Part shown: positions 25,678 to 37,578 of the stretch, piece after piece
Layout: every line of letters begins with the position of its first letter
How positions within the stretch are numbered: the stretch's first letter is position 1
From: Thalassobacillus cyri
Lineage (GTDB): Bacteria; Bacillota; Bacilli; Bacillales; Halobacillaceae
Direction: 5' to 3'
Assembly: GCF_900107755.1 (NCBI RefSeq)
Contig: NZ_FNQR01000017.1
Span: forward strand, 27,017 to 91,016
DNA: 64,000 nt
Translations under genes and position numbers: made by a program
The notes under the pieces: generated by a model
Told to the model about the DNA's origin: nothing
Database searches by the model: none
The model's input: the letters and a program-made list of their open reading frames with translations, nothing else

Positions 25678-26430
25678 GTGTCATTGAGAAAGCTATACAT
25701 ACCATTAACCCTCATCTTAGTAGTGTTGGCAGCGTGTAATAATGGTCCAGCCCCGGAAGAACAGATTTATGAACACTTGGAAAAAGCCGTATCATTAGAG
25801 GAAGAGTTCCGTAAACAACAACAGCCGATCGTAGAGTTGGAACGTAAAGAGCAGGAATTGTATAACAAAATCATCAACCTCAGTATGGAAGAGTTTGATC
25901 AAATTAAAGAATACTCTAAAGAGGCAGCTGATTTAGTGGAAGAGCGTCAGCAAAAGATCGAGCTGGAGAAAGAAAGTATCGATGCTGCTAAAGAGGAGTT
26001 TGATAAAATCGAACCCTTGATCGACGATTTAGATGAAGAAGAACAGGCGGAAGCCATAGAGAAAGCAAAGGTTCTTGTTAAAACGATGAACAATCGCTAT
26101 GATGCATATCAGCAACTATATGAAGATTATCAGGCAGCCATTGCGCTTGATAAAGAATTATATCAATTATTACAGAAAGAAGATTTAGAAGAAGAAACGT
26201 TACAGAAGCACATCGAAAAGATCAATGATAGTTATGATAAGGTGATTAAGTCGAACGAAACTTTCAATAAGTATACCGAAGAATATAATCAACAGAAAAA
26301 AGCATTCTATGAAGCGACAGACTTGAATGTCGAATATAGTGAAGATGAAAAAGACGTTTCCGGCTCAGAATCCAATGAACCCAAGAAAGAAGAGAATGCG
26401 GAGAACGACGAACAAAATAGTGAAGAATAA
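25678..26430 (+). CDS. ykyA: YkyA-like cell-wall lipoprotein
   Basis: A 250-residue lipoprotein with signal peptide and lipobox LAAC (Cys at residue 19). The mature part is predicted coiled coil, very rich in Glu, Lys and Gln, and ends in an acidic tail (KKEENAENDEQNSEE). This matches YkyA, a putative cell-wall-binding lipoprotein next to pdhA in B. subtilis; its function is not established. The GTG start follows AAGGAGG. The terminator just beyond the stop separates it from pdh. Confidence 0.85.
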   Translation: MSLRKLYIPLTLILVVLAACNNGPAPEEQIYEHLEKAVSLEEEFRKQQQPIVELERKEQELYNKIINLSMEEFDQIKEYSKEAADLVEERQQKIELEKESIDAAKEEFDKIEPLIDDLDEEEQAEAIEKAKVLVKTMNNRYDAYQQLYEDYQAAIALDKELYQLLQKEDLEEETLQKHIEKINDSYDKVIKSNETFNKYTEEYNQQKKAFYEATDLNVEYSEDEKDVSGSESNEPKKEENAENDEQNSEE

Positions 26431-26434
26431 AAAG

Positions 26435-26457
26435 ACCGCCCACGGCGGTTTTTTTTA
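26435..26457 (+). terminator. Rho-independent terminator after ykyA
   Basis: ACCGCC pairs with GGCGGT around a 3-base loop, followed by a run of seven or more T. Confidence 0.9.
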
Positions 26458-27930
<1,473 letters not shown>

Positions 27931-27933
27931 ACC

Positions 27934-28911
27934 ATGGCACAAATGACAATGATCCAAGCCATCACTGATGCGATGCGCACAGAATTAAAAAATGATGAAA
28001 ATGTGCTAGTCTTCGGTGAAGACGTCGGCCAAAACGGCGGTGTTTTCCGAGCAACTGAAGGCTTACAAAAAGAATTCGGTGAAGATCGTGTATTTGACAC
28101 ACCACTAGCTGAATCCGGAATCGGCGGCATGTCAATTGGACTTGCTCTTCAAGGATTCCGTCCAGTACCTGAAATTCAGTTCTTCGGTTTCGTTTTTGAA
28201 ACGATGGATGCGATTAGCGGACAAATGGCCCGTTACCGTTACCGTTCCGGTGGTACTCGCACTATGCCGATTACCGTTCGTTCTCCATTCGGCGGCGGTG
28301 TACACACGCCAGAACTTCACGCGGATAGCCTGGAAGGGTTGATGGCACAGCAGCCAGGCCTAAAGGTAGTCATTCCTTCTAATCCTTACGATGCGAAAGG
28401 ATTATTAATCCAATCCATTCGTGATAACGATCCGGTTATTTTCCTTGAACACATGAAACTTTATCGTTCTTTCCGTGAAGAAGTTCCTGAAGAGGAATAT
28501 GCCATCGAGCTAGGGAAAGCGGAAGTGAAACGTGAAGGTAAGGATGTAACATTGATAGCATACGGTGCAATGGTCCACACGGCATTGAAAGCTGCTGACG
28601 AACTGGGAGAAAACGGCGTATCAGCGGAAGTAATCGACTTGCGTACTGTAGCTCCAATCGATTATGAAACGATTGTAGAATCTGTCAAAAAGACAAATCG
28701 TGCTGTCGTACTTCAGGAAGCGCAGAAGCAAGCAGGTATTGCTGCGCATGTCGTATCAGAAATCCAGGAAAAAGCGATCCTGTATCTGGAAGCGCCGGTA
28801 CTACGCGTAGCAGCTCCAGATACGGTTTACCCATTCTCTCAAGCGGAAACAGTATGGCTTCCAAACCATAATGACGTTGTAGAGAAAGTCAATAAAGTAA
28901 TGAACTTTTAA
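27934..28911 (+). CDS. pdhB: Pyruvate dehydrogenase E1 beta subunit
   Basis: A 325-residue E1 beta (transketolase-like pyrimidine-binding domain plus C-terminal domain). [21 protein letters not shown] near the N-terminus contains the conserved TPP-activating Glu. It pairs with PdhA in the E1 heterotetramer. GCAAAGGAG lies just before the start, overlapping the end of pdhA. Confidence 0.98.
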   Translation: MAQMTMIQAITDAMRTELKNDENVLVFGEDVGQNGGVFRATEGLQKEFGEDRVFDTPLAESGIGGMSIGLALQGFRPVPEIQFFGFVFETMDAISGQMARYRYRSGGTRTMPITVRSPFGGGVHTPELHADSLEGLMAQQPGLKVVIPSNPYDAKGLLIQSIRDNDPVIFLEHMKLYRSFREEVPEEEYAIELGKAEVKREGKDVTLIAYGAMVHTALKAADELGENGVSAEVIDLRTVAPIDYETIVESVKKTNRAVVLQEAQKQAGIAAHVVSEIQEKAILYLEAPVLRVAAPDTVYPFSQAETVWLPNHNDVVEKVNKVMNF

Positions 28912-28940
28912 TTGAAACCTAGAAAAGGGAGGCAATATTC

Positions 28941-30269
28941 GTGGCTTTCGAATTTAAACTGCCGGATATCGGCGAAGGCATCCATGAAGGTGAAATTGCA
29001 AAGTGGTTTGTCAAACCTGGTGACGAAGTAAAAGAAGACGATGTACTTTGTGAAGTACAAAATGATAAAGCAGTAGTAGAGATTCCATCACCTGTGGAAG
29101 GAACGGTTAAAGAGGTACTGGTTGATGAAGGTACCACTACTACTGTCGGCACAACCATCATTACATTCGACGCAGAAGGCTATGAGTCTGACGATAGCGG
29201 AGACGATAAGCAAGAAGAAGCACCAAAAGAAGAAAAACAAGAAGAAACAAAATCAGAAGAACCGGCTGCAGAAGATAAAGGTGCATCTAAAGAAGAAGCT
29301 CCAGCTGCAGACGATGAGGAAGTAGATGAAAGCAAGCGTGTCATCGCTATGCCGTCTGTCCGTAAGCATGCCCGCGACAATGATGTAGATATCCGTAAAG
29401 TCCAAGGGTCTGGAAAAAATGGCCGCGTGACTAAAGAAGATGTCGATGCATACTTAAGCGGCGATCAGAAACCGGCAGCTGATGCTGGTGAAGCAAAAGA
29501 AGAAGAAGCACAAGATCAGCAAGCTGCTGCTTCTACAGAAAAACAACAGCCTGTACTGGAAGGACAATATCCAGAAACACGTGAGAAGATGAGCGGTATC
29601 CGTAAAGCAATCGCTAAAGCGATGGTCAATTCCAAGCATACTGCACCACATGTAACCTTGATGGACGAAGTAGATGTTACAGAACTTGTTGCTCATCGTA
29701 AGAAGTTCAAAGCAGTTGCCGCCGAACAGGATATTAAGCTGACATATCTGCCATATGTCGCAAAGGCTTTAGTATCAGCACTAAGAAAATATCCTGCACT
29801 AAATACGCAAGTTGATGATGAAACGGATGAAATTATTCAGAAACACTACTATAATATTGGTATCGCAGCAGATACTGACAAAGGATTGCTTGTACCAGTC
29901 GTAAAAGACGCTGATCGCAAATCCATTTTCGCTATTTCAAGTGAAATCAATGAACTTGCTGTGAAAGCTCGTGACGGTAAACTATCATCTGAAGACATGA
30001 AGGGTGGTTCTACTACAATCACCAATATCGGTTCAGCAGGTGGACAATGGTTCACTCCGGTCATCAATCATCCGGAAGTAGCTATCCTTGGTATCGGACG
30101 TATTGCTGAAAAACCAGTCGTACGTGATGGTGAAATTGTAGTCGCTCCAGTTCTTGCAGTATCACTAAGTTTTGACCACCGTATTATTGATGGTGCGACA
30201 GCTCAACTTGCAATGAACCACATCAAGCGTTTACTGAACGATCCACAACTAATTATGATGGAGGCGTAA
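28941..30269 (+). CDS. pdhC: Dihydrolipoamide acetyltransferase (E2)
   Basis: A 442-residue E2 with one lipoyl domain (about 1-78; lipoylated K43 in [14 protein letters not shown]), a Glu/Ala-rich acidic linker (about 85-132), the peripheral-subunit-binding domain (about 133-170; [20 protein letters not shown]), a second linker, and the catalytic core ending in H413-R-x-x-D417-G. It transfers acetyl to CoA and forms the 60-mer core. The unusually acidic linkers fit a salt-adapted cytoplasm. GTG start after AGGGAGG. Confidence 0.98.
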   Translation: MAFEFKLPDIGEGIHEGEIAKWFVKPGDEVKEDDVLCEVQNDKAVVEIPSPVEGTVKEVLVDEGTTTTVGTTIITFDAEGYESDDSGDDKQEEAPKEEKQEETKSEEPAAEDKGASKEEAPAADDEEVDESKRVIAMPSVRKHARDNDVDIRKVQGSGKNGRVTKEDVDAYLSGDQKPAADAGEAKEEEAQDQQAAASTEKQQPVLEGQYPETREKMSGIRKAIAKAMVNSKHTAPHVTLMDEVDVTELVAHRKKFKAVAAEQDIKLTYLPYVAKALVSALRKYPALNTQVDDETDEIIQKHYYNIGIAADTDKGLLVPVVKDADRKSIFAISSEINELAVKARDGKLSSEDMKGGSTTITNIGSAGGQWFTPVINHPEVAILGIGRIAEKPVVRDGEIVVAPVLAVSLSFDHRIIDGATAQLAMNHIKRLLNDPQLIMMEA

Positions 30270-30272
30270 AGT

Positions 30273-31679
30273 ATGGTAGTAGGAGATTTCCCAATTGAAC
30301 TTGATACGTTAGTAGTAGGTGCGGGTCCTGGTGGCTATGTAGCTGCCATCCGTGCCGCACAAACGGGTCAAAAGGTAACAATCGTAGACAAAGGAGTTCT
30401 TGGCGGGGTGTGCCTGAACGTAGGGTGTATCCCCTCTAAAGCCCTGATTCAGGCTGGCCACCGTTTTGCACATGCAAAAGGCGCCGACGATATGGGTATC
30501 AAATCTGAAAACACGACCGTCGATTTTTCCAAAGTACAGGAATGGAAAGGAAAAGTCGTTGATAAATTGACTGGCGGCGTGGAAGGGTTATTGAAAGGTA
30601 ACGAAGTGGACATCGTAAAAGGTGAAGTTTACTTTGTAGACAAAAACACCGTCCGTGTCATGGATGACAAGAACTCTCAGACTTACACGTTCAATAACTG
30701 CATTATTGCAACAGGATCCAGCCCGATTGAACTTCCTAACTTCAAGTATTCTGAGCGTGTACTAGACTCTACTGGCGCATTGAACTTGAAAGAAATCCCT
30801 AAAAAGATGGTTGTCATAGGTGGAGGCTATATCGGCACTGAGCTTGGTACAGCTTACGCTGACTTCGATACAGAAGTAACCATCCTGGAAGGAACGAAAG
30901 ACATTCTTGGCGGTTTTGAAAAGCAAATGACTCAGCTTGTTAAAAAACGTCTCAAGAAAAAAGGTGTCGACGTTGTCACCAACGCTATGGCCCAAGGTGT
31001 TGAAGAGACTAAAGATGGTGTGAAAGTCACTTATGAAGTAAAAGGTGAAGAGAAGACCATCGAAGCAGACTACCTGCTTGTCACTGTCGGCCGTAAGCCA
31101 AATACCGAAGAACTTGGTCTTGAGCAAGTTGGTGTTGAGATGGATGATAAAGGTCTGATTAAAATCGATAAACAGTGCCGTACAAATGTGGACAACATTT
31201 TTGCTATCGGTGACATCGTGGAAGGACCTCCACTAGCTCATAAAGCTTCCTATGAAGGTAAAATTGCAGCAGAAGTCATTGCTGGTGAAAAATCAGAAAT
31301 CGACTACCTTGGCATCCCAATGGTCGTATTCTCTGATCCGGAACTTGCTTCTGTCGGTTACACGGAAAAAGAAGCAAAAGAAGCTGGCTATGATGTCAAG
31401 GCTTCTAAGTTCCCATTCGCAGCTAATGGCCGTGCACTTTCTTTGAATGATACAGATGGCTTTGTCAAAATGGTCACACGTAAAGATGACGGGCTTGTCA
31501 TCGGTGCTCAAGTTGCCGGTGCGAATGCCAGCGACATGATTGCTGAATTAGGATTGGCTATCGAAACTGGTATGACAGCGGAAGACCTTGCATTAACCAT
31601 TCATGCACACCCATCTCTAGGTGAAATTACGATGGAAACAGCAGAAGTTGCACTAGGAACTCCAATTCACATTAAATAA
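30273..31679 (+). CDS. pdhD: Dihydrolipoamide dehydrogenase (E3)
   Basis: A 468-residue flavoprotein disulfide reductase. GAGPGG (16-21) binds FAD, the redox disulfide is C47-x4-C52 ([13 protein letters not shown]), the second Rossmann motif is [13 protein letters not shown], and the catalytic dyad is H446-x4-E (HPSLGE). It reoxidises dihydrolipoyl groups with NAD+ and probably also serves other 2-oxoacid dehydrogenases. Only 3 bases follow pdhC. GGAGGCG precedes the ATG. Confidence 0.98.
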   Translation: MVVGDFPIELDTLVVGAGPGGYVAAIRAAQTGQKVTIVDKGVLGGVCLNVGCIPSKALIQAGHRFAHAKGADDMGIKSENTTVDFSKVQEWKGKVVDKLTGGVEGLLKGNEVDIVKGEVYFVDKNTVRVMDDKNSQTYTFNNCIIATGSSPIELPNFKYSERVLDSTGALNLKEIPKKMVVIGGGYIGTELGTAYADFDTEVTILEGTKDILGGFEKQMTQLVKKRLKKKGVDVVTNAMAQGVEETKDGVKVTYEVKGEEKTIEADYLLVTVGRKPNTEELGLEQVGVEMDDKGLIKIDKQCRTNVDNIFAIGDIVEGPPLAHKASYEGKIAAEVIAGEKSEIDYLGIPMVVFSDPELASVGYTEKEAKEAGYDVKASKFPFAANGRALSLNDTDGFVKMVTRKDDGLVIGAQVAGANASDMIAELGLAIETGMTAEDLALTIHAHPSLGEITMETAEVALGTPIHIK

Positions 31680-31689
31680 TTATGATTCA

Positions 31690-31725
31690 AAAAATCCTGA
31701 ACCATTGCGGTTCAGGATTTTTTTA
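31690..31725 (+). terminator. Rho-independent terminator of pdhABCD
   Basis: AAAATCCTGAACC pairs with GGTTCAGGATTTT and is followed by more T. Confidence 0.95.
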
Positions 31726-31740
31726 TTTCCTATTAAAAGG

Positions 31741-32525
31741 GCGCTGTTAAACTGGTAGTTGCTTTTTCATAAGAGGACTCCTCAATTATAGGGCCGAATT
31801 GTGGAAGACTCAGTTTCAAGATAGAGGGGCTTCTTTAACAAAATAGTGTCAGGGGTGGCTTGGAAACTACTTGCTTTCCAGCTTCATCGCCTAGACACTC
31901 GCGACATAAGCAGTCCATCAACGGGAAGAAAGAACCCTTTTGCTGTTCTGCTTATGCGTGTCGTATCTCCCAAGGCGATTATGCATTCATTTCTTTCCTG
32001 TGGGGGAACTGGGAAGCCTCCTCAGACTTCGTCTTCCGGGGTCTTGCCTAGCTCCTTCTCCCACGGGAGTCTCGAAGTTTCCCAACCATACCCCATCTGA
32101 AGGATGAGAGAAACGAATCCCTGCCATAGATGAAGATGCCTTCCACAAATCATATGGAACTATGATGCACGTAATAAGCCGTTTTTGTGTTTTTATGAGT
32201 AGCTCTTCTTATGTTGGAGGACGTATAAAGATGTTTCCGTTTGCCTTACCAACGCAAGGAGGTCCGGGAAATTGCGAGACTCCTCGAAAATGCTACGCAT
32301 TTCCTTCGTGCGGTGTTTTTTCAAGAAGCTTATTCAAAGTCCTATGGGAGAATAGTACATGGTGAGATCCCGCAGGGCTTTAACCCGAGGAAGCTCACCG
32401 TACGCCCATGGAAAGCGAGTGATTTCCCGGACCTCCAAACGCTCATCAACATAACGGAAACATTTTCTCTCGAAACTGAGTCTTCAACTAAAGGGAGCTT
32501 TACTTGAGGATCAACATTAAGAATT
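31741..32525 (-). repeat. Dispersed element A, copy 3, with two opposed cores
   Basis: This reverse-oriented copy of about 785 bases fills the pdhD-slp gap. The right-end sequence lies at 31741-31830 (GTTAAACTGG...GTTGCTTTTTCATAA, TAGGGCCGAA). A minus-strand core at 31990-32090 contains CCTGTGGGGGAACTGGGAAG, and GACTTCGTCTTCCGGGGTCT is near-identical to the complement of copy 2. A second, plus-strand core spans 32258-32440, and the left end lies at 32465-32520 (CTCGAAACTGAGTCTTCAAC). Several short frames in it lack ribosome binding sites and I do not call them genes. Confidence 0.75.
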
Positions 32526-32586
32526 CACCCGTGCCTTCATAAAAGGTGAAGCGGGATGTGAAAGTTTTTTAAAACAAAGTCTATGT

Positions 32587-32949
32587 TTATTTAATGGTAT
32601 TCTTTAATTGATCGACAATTTCCTTACTGTTACGTTCACCAGATATTTTGGCGATGGTTTTACCTTCTTTCCTGATCAATAAGGTAGGGAGCTGCGTTAT
32701 TTTATCTTCGATGCTGTATAAAGAGGAAGAGCTCTTAAAAAACTCCAGTGGTTGTTCCTGGTATTGATTTTTAAACGCAATGAAGGCATCCATGTAGGCT
32801 TTTTCAGTCTCTAGTTCTCTTTCTTCTGTGACCAGCTGTATTTCATAACCACTCGGCTTGGCACTAATCACTTCTATTTTTTTCAGTTCCGGGAAACATC
32901 CCGTAAACAACAAGAAAATAATTCCGATTGGTAGAACTGTTTTAGTCAA
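32587..32949 (-). CDS. slp: Small lipoprotein, Slp-like
   Basis: A 120-residue protein with a signal peptide and lipobox LFTGC (C18). The mature part ends in a pattern compatible with a thioredoxin-like C-terminal half (ITQLPTLLIRKEGKTIAKISG) but has no CxxC. B. subtilis slp, a small peptidoglycan-associated lipoprotein, lies after pdhD in the same place; identification rests on position, size and lipobox. TTG start with GAGAGTGGT upstream. Function unknown. Confidence 0.65.
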   Translation of the reverse strand: MTKTVLPIGIIFLLFTGCFPELKKIEVISAKPSGYEIQLVTEERELETEKAYMDAFIAFKNQYQEQPLEFFKSSSSLYSIEDKITQLPTLLIRKEGKTIAKISGERNSKEIVDQLKNTIK

Positions 32950-33110
32950 TGGAATACCACTCTCTTTCTGTTCTTGGAAGCTGATTTCATTCTAACAAAT
33001 AAAGATTTAAAAGAATCGAATGTTATCAAAATGTCACGGAAGTGAAAAACCGTCGAAGTTTAAATGAAAAGTGTGAAATAGAAGATAAGATGAGGGTAAT
33101 AAAAATCATT

Positions 33111-33142
33111 AAAAAGACCTGCCCAATGAAGGGCAGGTTTTT
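33111..33142 (-). terminator. Terminator after opuD
   Basis: ACCTGCCC pairs with GGGCAGGT; on the minus strand the stem is followed by CTTTTT. Confidence 0.9.
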
Positions 33143-33151
33143 GATCTTGGC

Positions 33152-34690
33152 TTATTGTTTCTTTTTCAATCCGATTTTTCTATCTTCTTCTGCGAATGAT
33201 TTGACGAGTGAGAAGCATAGCATAATCATGATAACCGTGAATGGGAAGGCAGCGATGATAGCAGCTGTTTGCAGAGCGCCTAAACCGCCTTGCCACAATA
33301 GTACAGCAGCTGCACTAGACTGGATAATTCCCCACGTAAACTTAACCTGGTTACGAGGGTTTAAGCTGCCGCCTGTCGTCTGCATTCCAAGTACGAAGGT
33401 TGCTGAGTCAGCCGATGTGACAAAGAACGTACTGATCAAGGTCAGTCCGATGATTGACATCACCATGCCAAGCGGGACATTTTCTAACATCGCAAATAGA
33501 GCAACTTCTGTCCCTAGTTCACTCACCGCAGACTGGATATCCATGCCCTGGAAGAATTCAAGGTGAATCGTTGTACCACCGAATACAGAGAACCAAAGAG
33601 CACCGAATATAGTCGGTACCAGCAGGACGCCAAGAATGAATTCACGGACGGTACGGCCGCGGGAAACACGAGCAATAAACGTTCCGACGAATGGTGCCCA
33701 TGAAATCCACCAGGCCCAGTAGAAGATTGTCCAGCCCTGAACCCAGGTGTTGCTTTCTTCCGAGAACGGAGTCATACGCAAACTCATTTGTGGCAGGTTT
33801 GAAATGTAAGACCCAAACGTTGTTGTAAAGTAATCCATGATAAAGTTGGTCGGTCCTGCAAATAACAGGAAGAACATTAATAAAAGGGCTAATACGATAT
33901 TCGTATTACTCAAGTACTTGATCCCTTTATTCAAACCAGTCATGGCCGAAACCATGAACAGGACGGTTACAACAGCAATTATAGATAACTGAAGGGTAAA
34001 ATTATCATTCAACCCTGGAACCAAATAAGCAAGACCACTCGAGATCTGTAAGGCTCCGAAACCAAGAGATGTAGCCACCCCGAAAATGGTTGCGAATACG
34101 GCAATGGAATCGATTATTGTTCCAATTGGTCCCTTAATTCGTTCTTCACCAAGCAATGGCGCTAATGCTGCACTAAAAACACCAGGCGCATTTTTTCTGA
34201 ATTTGAAATAAGCCAGTGCCAGGGCGATGACCGCATAGATAGCCCATGGGTGGAATCCCCAGTGAAAGAAGCTGTAACGCATCGCTTCTTTAGCAGCCTC
34301 CTGTGTGCCAGGTTCCGCCGTAGGTGGGGTATGGAAATGTGAAAGTGGTTCTGCAGCACCCCAGAACACCAGTCCAATACCCATACCTGCACTGAATAGC
34401 ATCGCAAACCAGGTGATGTACGGATATTCCGGTTCATCATCTGGTTTACCCAGTTTGATTTTTCCGTACCTGGAAAATATTAAAAAGATAGCAAATACTA
34501 AGAATCCAGTTGCTGAAAGTAAGTAGAACCATCCAAATTTGTCAGTTATAAAACTTTGAATGTTTGTCGTGATGTTATTCAGGTTCCATGTCGGTAATGT
34601 CGAGTCCGGTATGATTCCCCATCCGATAAAGAGAAAGGCAATTACTACCGAGATGTAAAAAACTCTTGTAACTTGTTTCAATCTCATCAT
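33152..34690 (-). CDS. opuD: BCCT-family glycine betaine transporter (OpuD type)
   Basis: A 512-residue protein with 12 hydrophobic helices. The BCCT substrate-binding signature is WTIFYWAWWISWAPFVGTFI, followed by ARVSRGRTVREF; GMGIGLVFWGAAEPLSHF lies near TM3. Such carriers take up glycine betaine or choline with Na+, mainly for osmoprotection. The length equals B. subtilis OpuD, but proline betaine or other substrates are possible. The first ATG abuts GAAAGG; a TTG at 34681 has better spacing, so the start may be 9 bases later. It lies 34 bases after the ArAE-like gene on the same strand. Confidence 0.88.
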   Translation of the reverse strand: MMRLKQVTRVFYISVVIAFLFIGWGIIPDSTLPTWNLNNITTNIQSFITDKFGWFYLLSATGFLVFAIFLIFSRYGKIKLGKPDDEPEYPYITWFAMLFSAGMGIGLVFWGAAEPLSHFHTPPTAEPGTQEAAKEAMRYSFFHWGFHPWAIYAVIALALAYFKFRKNAPGVFSAALAPLLGEERIKGPIGTIIDSIAVFATIFGVATSLGFGALQISSGLAYLVPGLNDNFTLQLSIIAVVTVLFMVSAMTGLNKGIKYLSNTNIVLALLLMFFLLFAGPTNFIMDYFTTTFGSYISNLPQMSLRMTPFSEESNTWVQGWTIFYWAWWISWAPFVGTFIARVSRGRTVREFILGVLLVPTIFGALWFSVFGGTTIHLEFFQGMDIQSAVSELGTEVALFAMLENVPLGMVMSIIGLTLISTFFVTSADSATFVLGMQTTGGSLNPRNQVKFTWGIIQSSAAAVLLWQGGLGALQTAAIIAAFPFTVIMIMLCFSLVKSFAEEDRKIGLKKKQ

Positions 34691-34724
34691 CCTTTCTAAG
34701 AATTCTGTAGCAATTGATTGACGG

Positions 34725-35810
34725 TCACTTCACGTGTTCCTGTTCGTTAACGTAACGAAAATAAATGTCTGCATGCTTCGAGTTGGAAAGTTGATTAAGC
34801 TCTTCTATTACGTCATGTAAACAGAGTAACTCATATAATAATACCGTTTGAGGTGGCAAATGGTGACGGTAGCGACTTTCTTGTTCGATATGTTCATGCT
34901 TCCACTCCCAAAAAACATGATCCAGCTCATGGATATGTTGAAAATGCTTTTCAGGTATGTGATGTCTTGGTGCTTTTAATATTGCCACAAATGAAGGAAT
35001 CATTCTTTCAATTAAATGTTCTTCCCTGTGATTGAAGTCTCCACTATCCGTTTGAATATACTGCAAGTTTCCTAAGTGGTAGATGATCTGCTGCAATAGA
35101 TCAAGGCGCTTTTGGGTATATTGGAATGCGCGCATATCAATGTTCGTATGCTTATGATAGGACCATTCTTCACGCTGATAATGGGAAAGTTGATGTGTCC
35201 TTTCGATACTTTGTGTCAGTTCACGGTATTTTTTATTAATGAGAGCTCTTTTTTTATGTTTTTCTCCAATGACTTCTTTTAAAATCAACTCCAGCAGGTC
35301 AGCAGACAGTGAATATAACCGATCGATATTGCGTTGGATACTGCTAAAATAATTTGGCGGCAACAGGAAAAAATTGACTAGGGAAGAAACTACTATACCA
35401 ATAGATGTAGTACCCAATCTGATAAAGAACGAAACAATGTAATTTTCCTGGAAATCAGGAATCATTGCTGTTGCGGTTATCGTAGCGACCAGTATGCCAT
35501 CCTGTAGGTTAAGTTTATGGCAGACAGCAATCGTCAAAATTGCTACGAGCGCATAAGTCAGAGCACCTTTACCGAACACCCCATATAAGGAAGTGGCAAT
35601 CAACGCTCCAATGGCAGAAGCGGGAAACCTTATCGCTGCTTTCCGGATGGAATCTGCCGCCGTATGTTCAATAGTTACAATCGCTGTGATCACCGCAAAA
35701 ATAACCGGCCAACCAAAATAACCGCAGATCAGTGCGGTTATAAAGACGGAGATACCGGTTTTAAGTGTCCTGCTTCCAAAAAGCTTGAATTGCAGCAGAC
35801 GTTCCATCAT
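34725..35810 (-). CDS. Aromatic acid exporter family (ArAE_1/DUF939) protein
   Basis: A 361-residue protein. The N-terminal half has about five or six hydrophobic helices (GSRTLKTGISVFITALICGYFGWP... to about residue 150) and the C-terminal half is soluble and charged (about 160-361), the layout of the ArAE_1/FUSC-like family to which B. subtilis YqjA belongs. Export of aromatic acids is inferred from the family name only. AGGGTGATT precedes the start, and opuD follows 34 bases after its stop, so the two may form an operon. Confidence 0.75.
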   Translation of the reverse strand: MMERLLQFKLFGSRTLKTGISVFITALICGYFGWPVIFAVITAIVTIEHTAADSIRKAAIRFPASAIGALIATSLYGVFGKGALTYALVAILTIAVCHKLNLQDGILVATITATAMIPDFQENYIVSFFIRLGTTSIGIVVSSLVNFFLLPPNYFSSIQRNIDRLYSLSADLLELILKEVIGEKHKKRALINKKYRELTQSIERTHQLSHYQREEWSYHKHTNIDMRAFQYTQKRLDLLQQIIYHLGNLQYIQTDSGDFNHREEHLIERMIPSFVAILKAPRHHIPEKHFQHIHELDHVFWEWKHEHIEQESRYRHHLPPQTVLLYELLCLHDVIEELNQLSNSKHADIYFRYVNEQEHVK

Positions 35811-35959
35811 CTTGAATCACCCTACATTTTCTTTGGCTCCAGCCACGATTTCTAATTATAGTATAAATTAACGGGAAACCATAGTAAAAACTATAATAAA
35901 TCATATATAATGTAATTGTTGGAAATACATAGAAAAAAATAACATCTGGGGGTCTTTAC

Positions 35960-36838
35960 ATGAACAAAAAGTTGGTATCTTTATTGGCAATGGTTATGAT
36001 TGGGCTTTTGGGCGCCTGCAGTACGAGTGAAAATGTGTCCCAGGATGAGACAGTCAAAGCAGAATCAAAGGAAGGAACAGAAGCTCCAAAGACGGAAGAG
36101 GGGGAGACGAAAGAAGCAGATAATCAAAGTACAAGTAAAAAAGCTGAAGGATCTGAGGAAGAAGCTTCAGGTGCTTTAGCGAAACAAGCGGAAGAGATTG
36201 TAATAGAGCCTGTTTACGAATTATCAGGAAACTGGGCTTTTCAACCGATAGATGGGCAGGCGAACGAAAAAGTAGCTTTGATTACCATTGATGATGCTCC
36301 AGATAAATATAGTGTGGAAATGGCAAAAACATTGAAAGAATTAGGAGCGCCAGCAATATTTTTTGTTAATGGTCATTTCTTAGATACTCCAGAGGAAGAA
36401 AAAAAGTTGAAACAGATTCATGAATTGGGATTCCCTATCGGAAACCATACCTATAGTCATTCCTCTTTGCCTGCTCTGACTAAAGAGCAGCAATATGAAG
36501 AAATAATTGGTTTGAATGATCGGGTGGAAGAAATCATCGGGGAGAGACCGGAATTTTTTCGAGCACCATTTGGCCAAAATACCGATTACACAAAGCAGCT
36601 GGCGGAAGAGGAAGGAATGCTGCTGATGAACTGGACTTATGGCTATGACTGGGAGAAAGATTACCAGAGTGCATCCGCAATAGCACAAATTATGGTAGAA
36701 ACCCCGCTGTTGACAGACGGAGCCAACCTGCTGATGCATGATCGTGAATGGACAGCAAATGGATTGGAGGAGATTGTCACCGGGCTTGAGGAAAAAGGAT
36801 ATGAGCTGTTAGATCCAGCTTTAATCAAGCGGCCATAA
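35960..36838 (+). CDS. Polysaccharide deacetylase lipoprotein
   Basis: A 292-residue protein with signal peptide and lipobox LGAC (C20), then a long Glu/Lys/Ser-rich acidic linker (about 21-78) and a NodB-type domain. Motif 1 is TIDDAP (D111, D112), motif 2 is H163-x3-H167 (NHTYSH), motif 3 is RAPFG (201-205) and motif 5 is LLMHD. All metal ligands and the catalytic Asp are present, so it is likely active as a cell-surface N- or O-deacetylase of peptidoglycan or another polymer. The start has CTGGGGGTC upstream. A long hairpin terminates it. Confidence 0.85.
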   Translation: MNKKLVSLLAMVMIGLLGACSTSENVSQDETVKAESKEGTEAPKTEEGETKEADNQSTSKKAEGSEEEASGALAKQAEEIVIEPVYELSGNWAFQPIDGQANEKVALITIDDAPDKYSVEMAKTLKELGAPAIFFVNGHFLDTPEEEKKLKQIHELGFPIGNHTYSHSSLPALTKEQQYEEIIGLNDRVEEIIGERPEFFRAPFGQNTDYTKQLAEEEGMLLMNWTYGYDWEKDYQSASAIAQIMVETPLLTDGANLLMHDREWTANGLEEIVTGLEEKGYELLDPALIKRP

Positions 36839-36842
36839 TAAA

Positions 36843-36886
36843 AATACCATCATCAAGTAGATAAACTTGTGTGATGGTATTTTTTA
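36843..36886 (+). terminator. Rho-independent terminator
   Basis: AATACCATCA pairs with TGATGGTATT, with an inner CAAG/CTTG stem, followed by TTTTT. Confidence 0.88.
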
Positions 36887-37011
36887 TTATTATGACTGTA
36901 GTGGACTTAACATCCATTTCATTCGACAATCAATGAAGGTTAATTTTTGCCAGCGCTTTTCACTACGTAATAAGGTTCAATCGGATACAATGTAATGCAT
37001 TTTTATTCTAT

Positions 37012-37443
37012 TTATGAAAGTTTTCGTTTATAATAATACATAATACGCTCGTTGAATAACTGTAATTTTCCTTCTAATTTCTTCGCAAAGAATTTAGCCA
37101 ACTCATTTCCTTTGTTTTTATCTCCATGTGTCGAAGCTTCAGGCAACGTGATTTGAATGAAATATTGTTCATCATCTTCTGTTACTCCCTTTGTACTTCC
37201 TACTCCGATTAGTAGATGTTGATAATTAGGGTCTCTTCCTTTCAAATGCAGGTAGTTGCCGTTGTCGTCTTTCTTCTCCGTAATTAAGTAAGGAAAAGCA
37301 TGACCGCTGTAGCTCCAATCGAGTTGTTCGCCGGTTTTTGACGTTATTTCCTGATAATAGTTAAGCAAATCCTGAATTTCTTTCAACGAAATTGTCTGTT
37401 GGACACTTTCTTTTACCAGATGAATGAATGCGCTTTTTCCCAT
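37012..37443 (-). CDS. DUF1885-like hypothetical protein
   Basis: A 143-residue soluble protein (MGKSAFIHLVKESVQQTIS...). The pattern VQQTISLKEIQDLLNYYQEI, then TSKTGEQLDW, resembles the DUF1885 family of Bacillaceae as I remember it. Function unknown. No signal peptide or membrane segment. The ATG at 37443 follows GGAG by 8 bases; the ORF opens 18 bases earlier. It lies between the deacetylase and DUF3055 genes, transcribed against both. Confidence 0.6.
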   Translation of the reverse strand: MGKSAFIHLVKESVQQTISLKEIQDLLNYYQEITSKTGEQLDWSYSGHAFPYLITEKKDDNGNYLHLKGRDPNYQHLLIGVGSTKGVTEDDEQYFIQITLPEASTHGDKNKGNELAKFFAKKLEGKLQLFNERIMYYYKRKLS

Positions 37444-37578
37444 TTTTCCAACTCCTGTCATTAGTTTCTAATTTCATGTTAGCACTTTCATAGTCCCCTG
37501 CTCAATAACATTTGTCACGTTCAAAGATTTAATGAGGTGAAAAAGCCGAAACGGCTTAAAAATAAAAGGAGGTAAACT

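Noticed and set aside
31846..32507. Overlapping frames in element A copy 3
   Set aside because: They start in repeat cores, lack translation signals and are not preserved in other copies.
33042..33566. 174-codon plus-strand frame
   Set aside because: It is antisense to the BCCT transporter, whose family motifs are clear.
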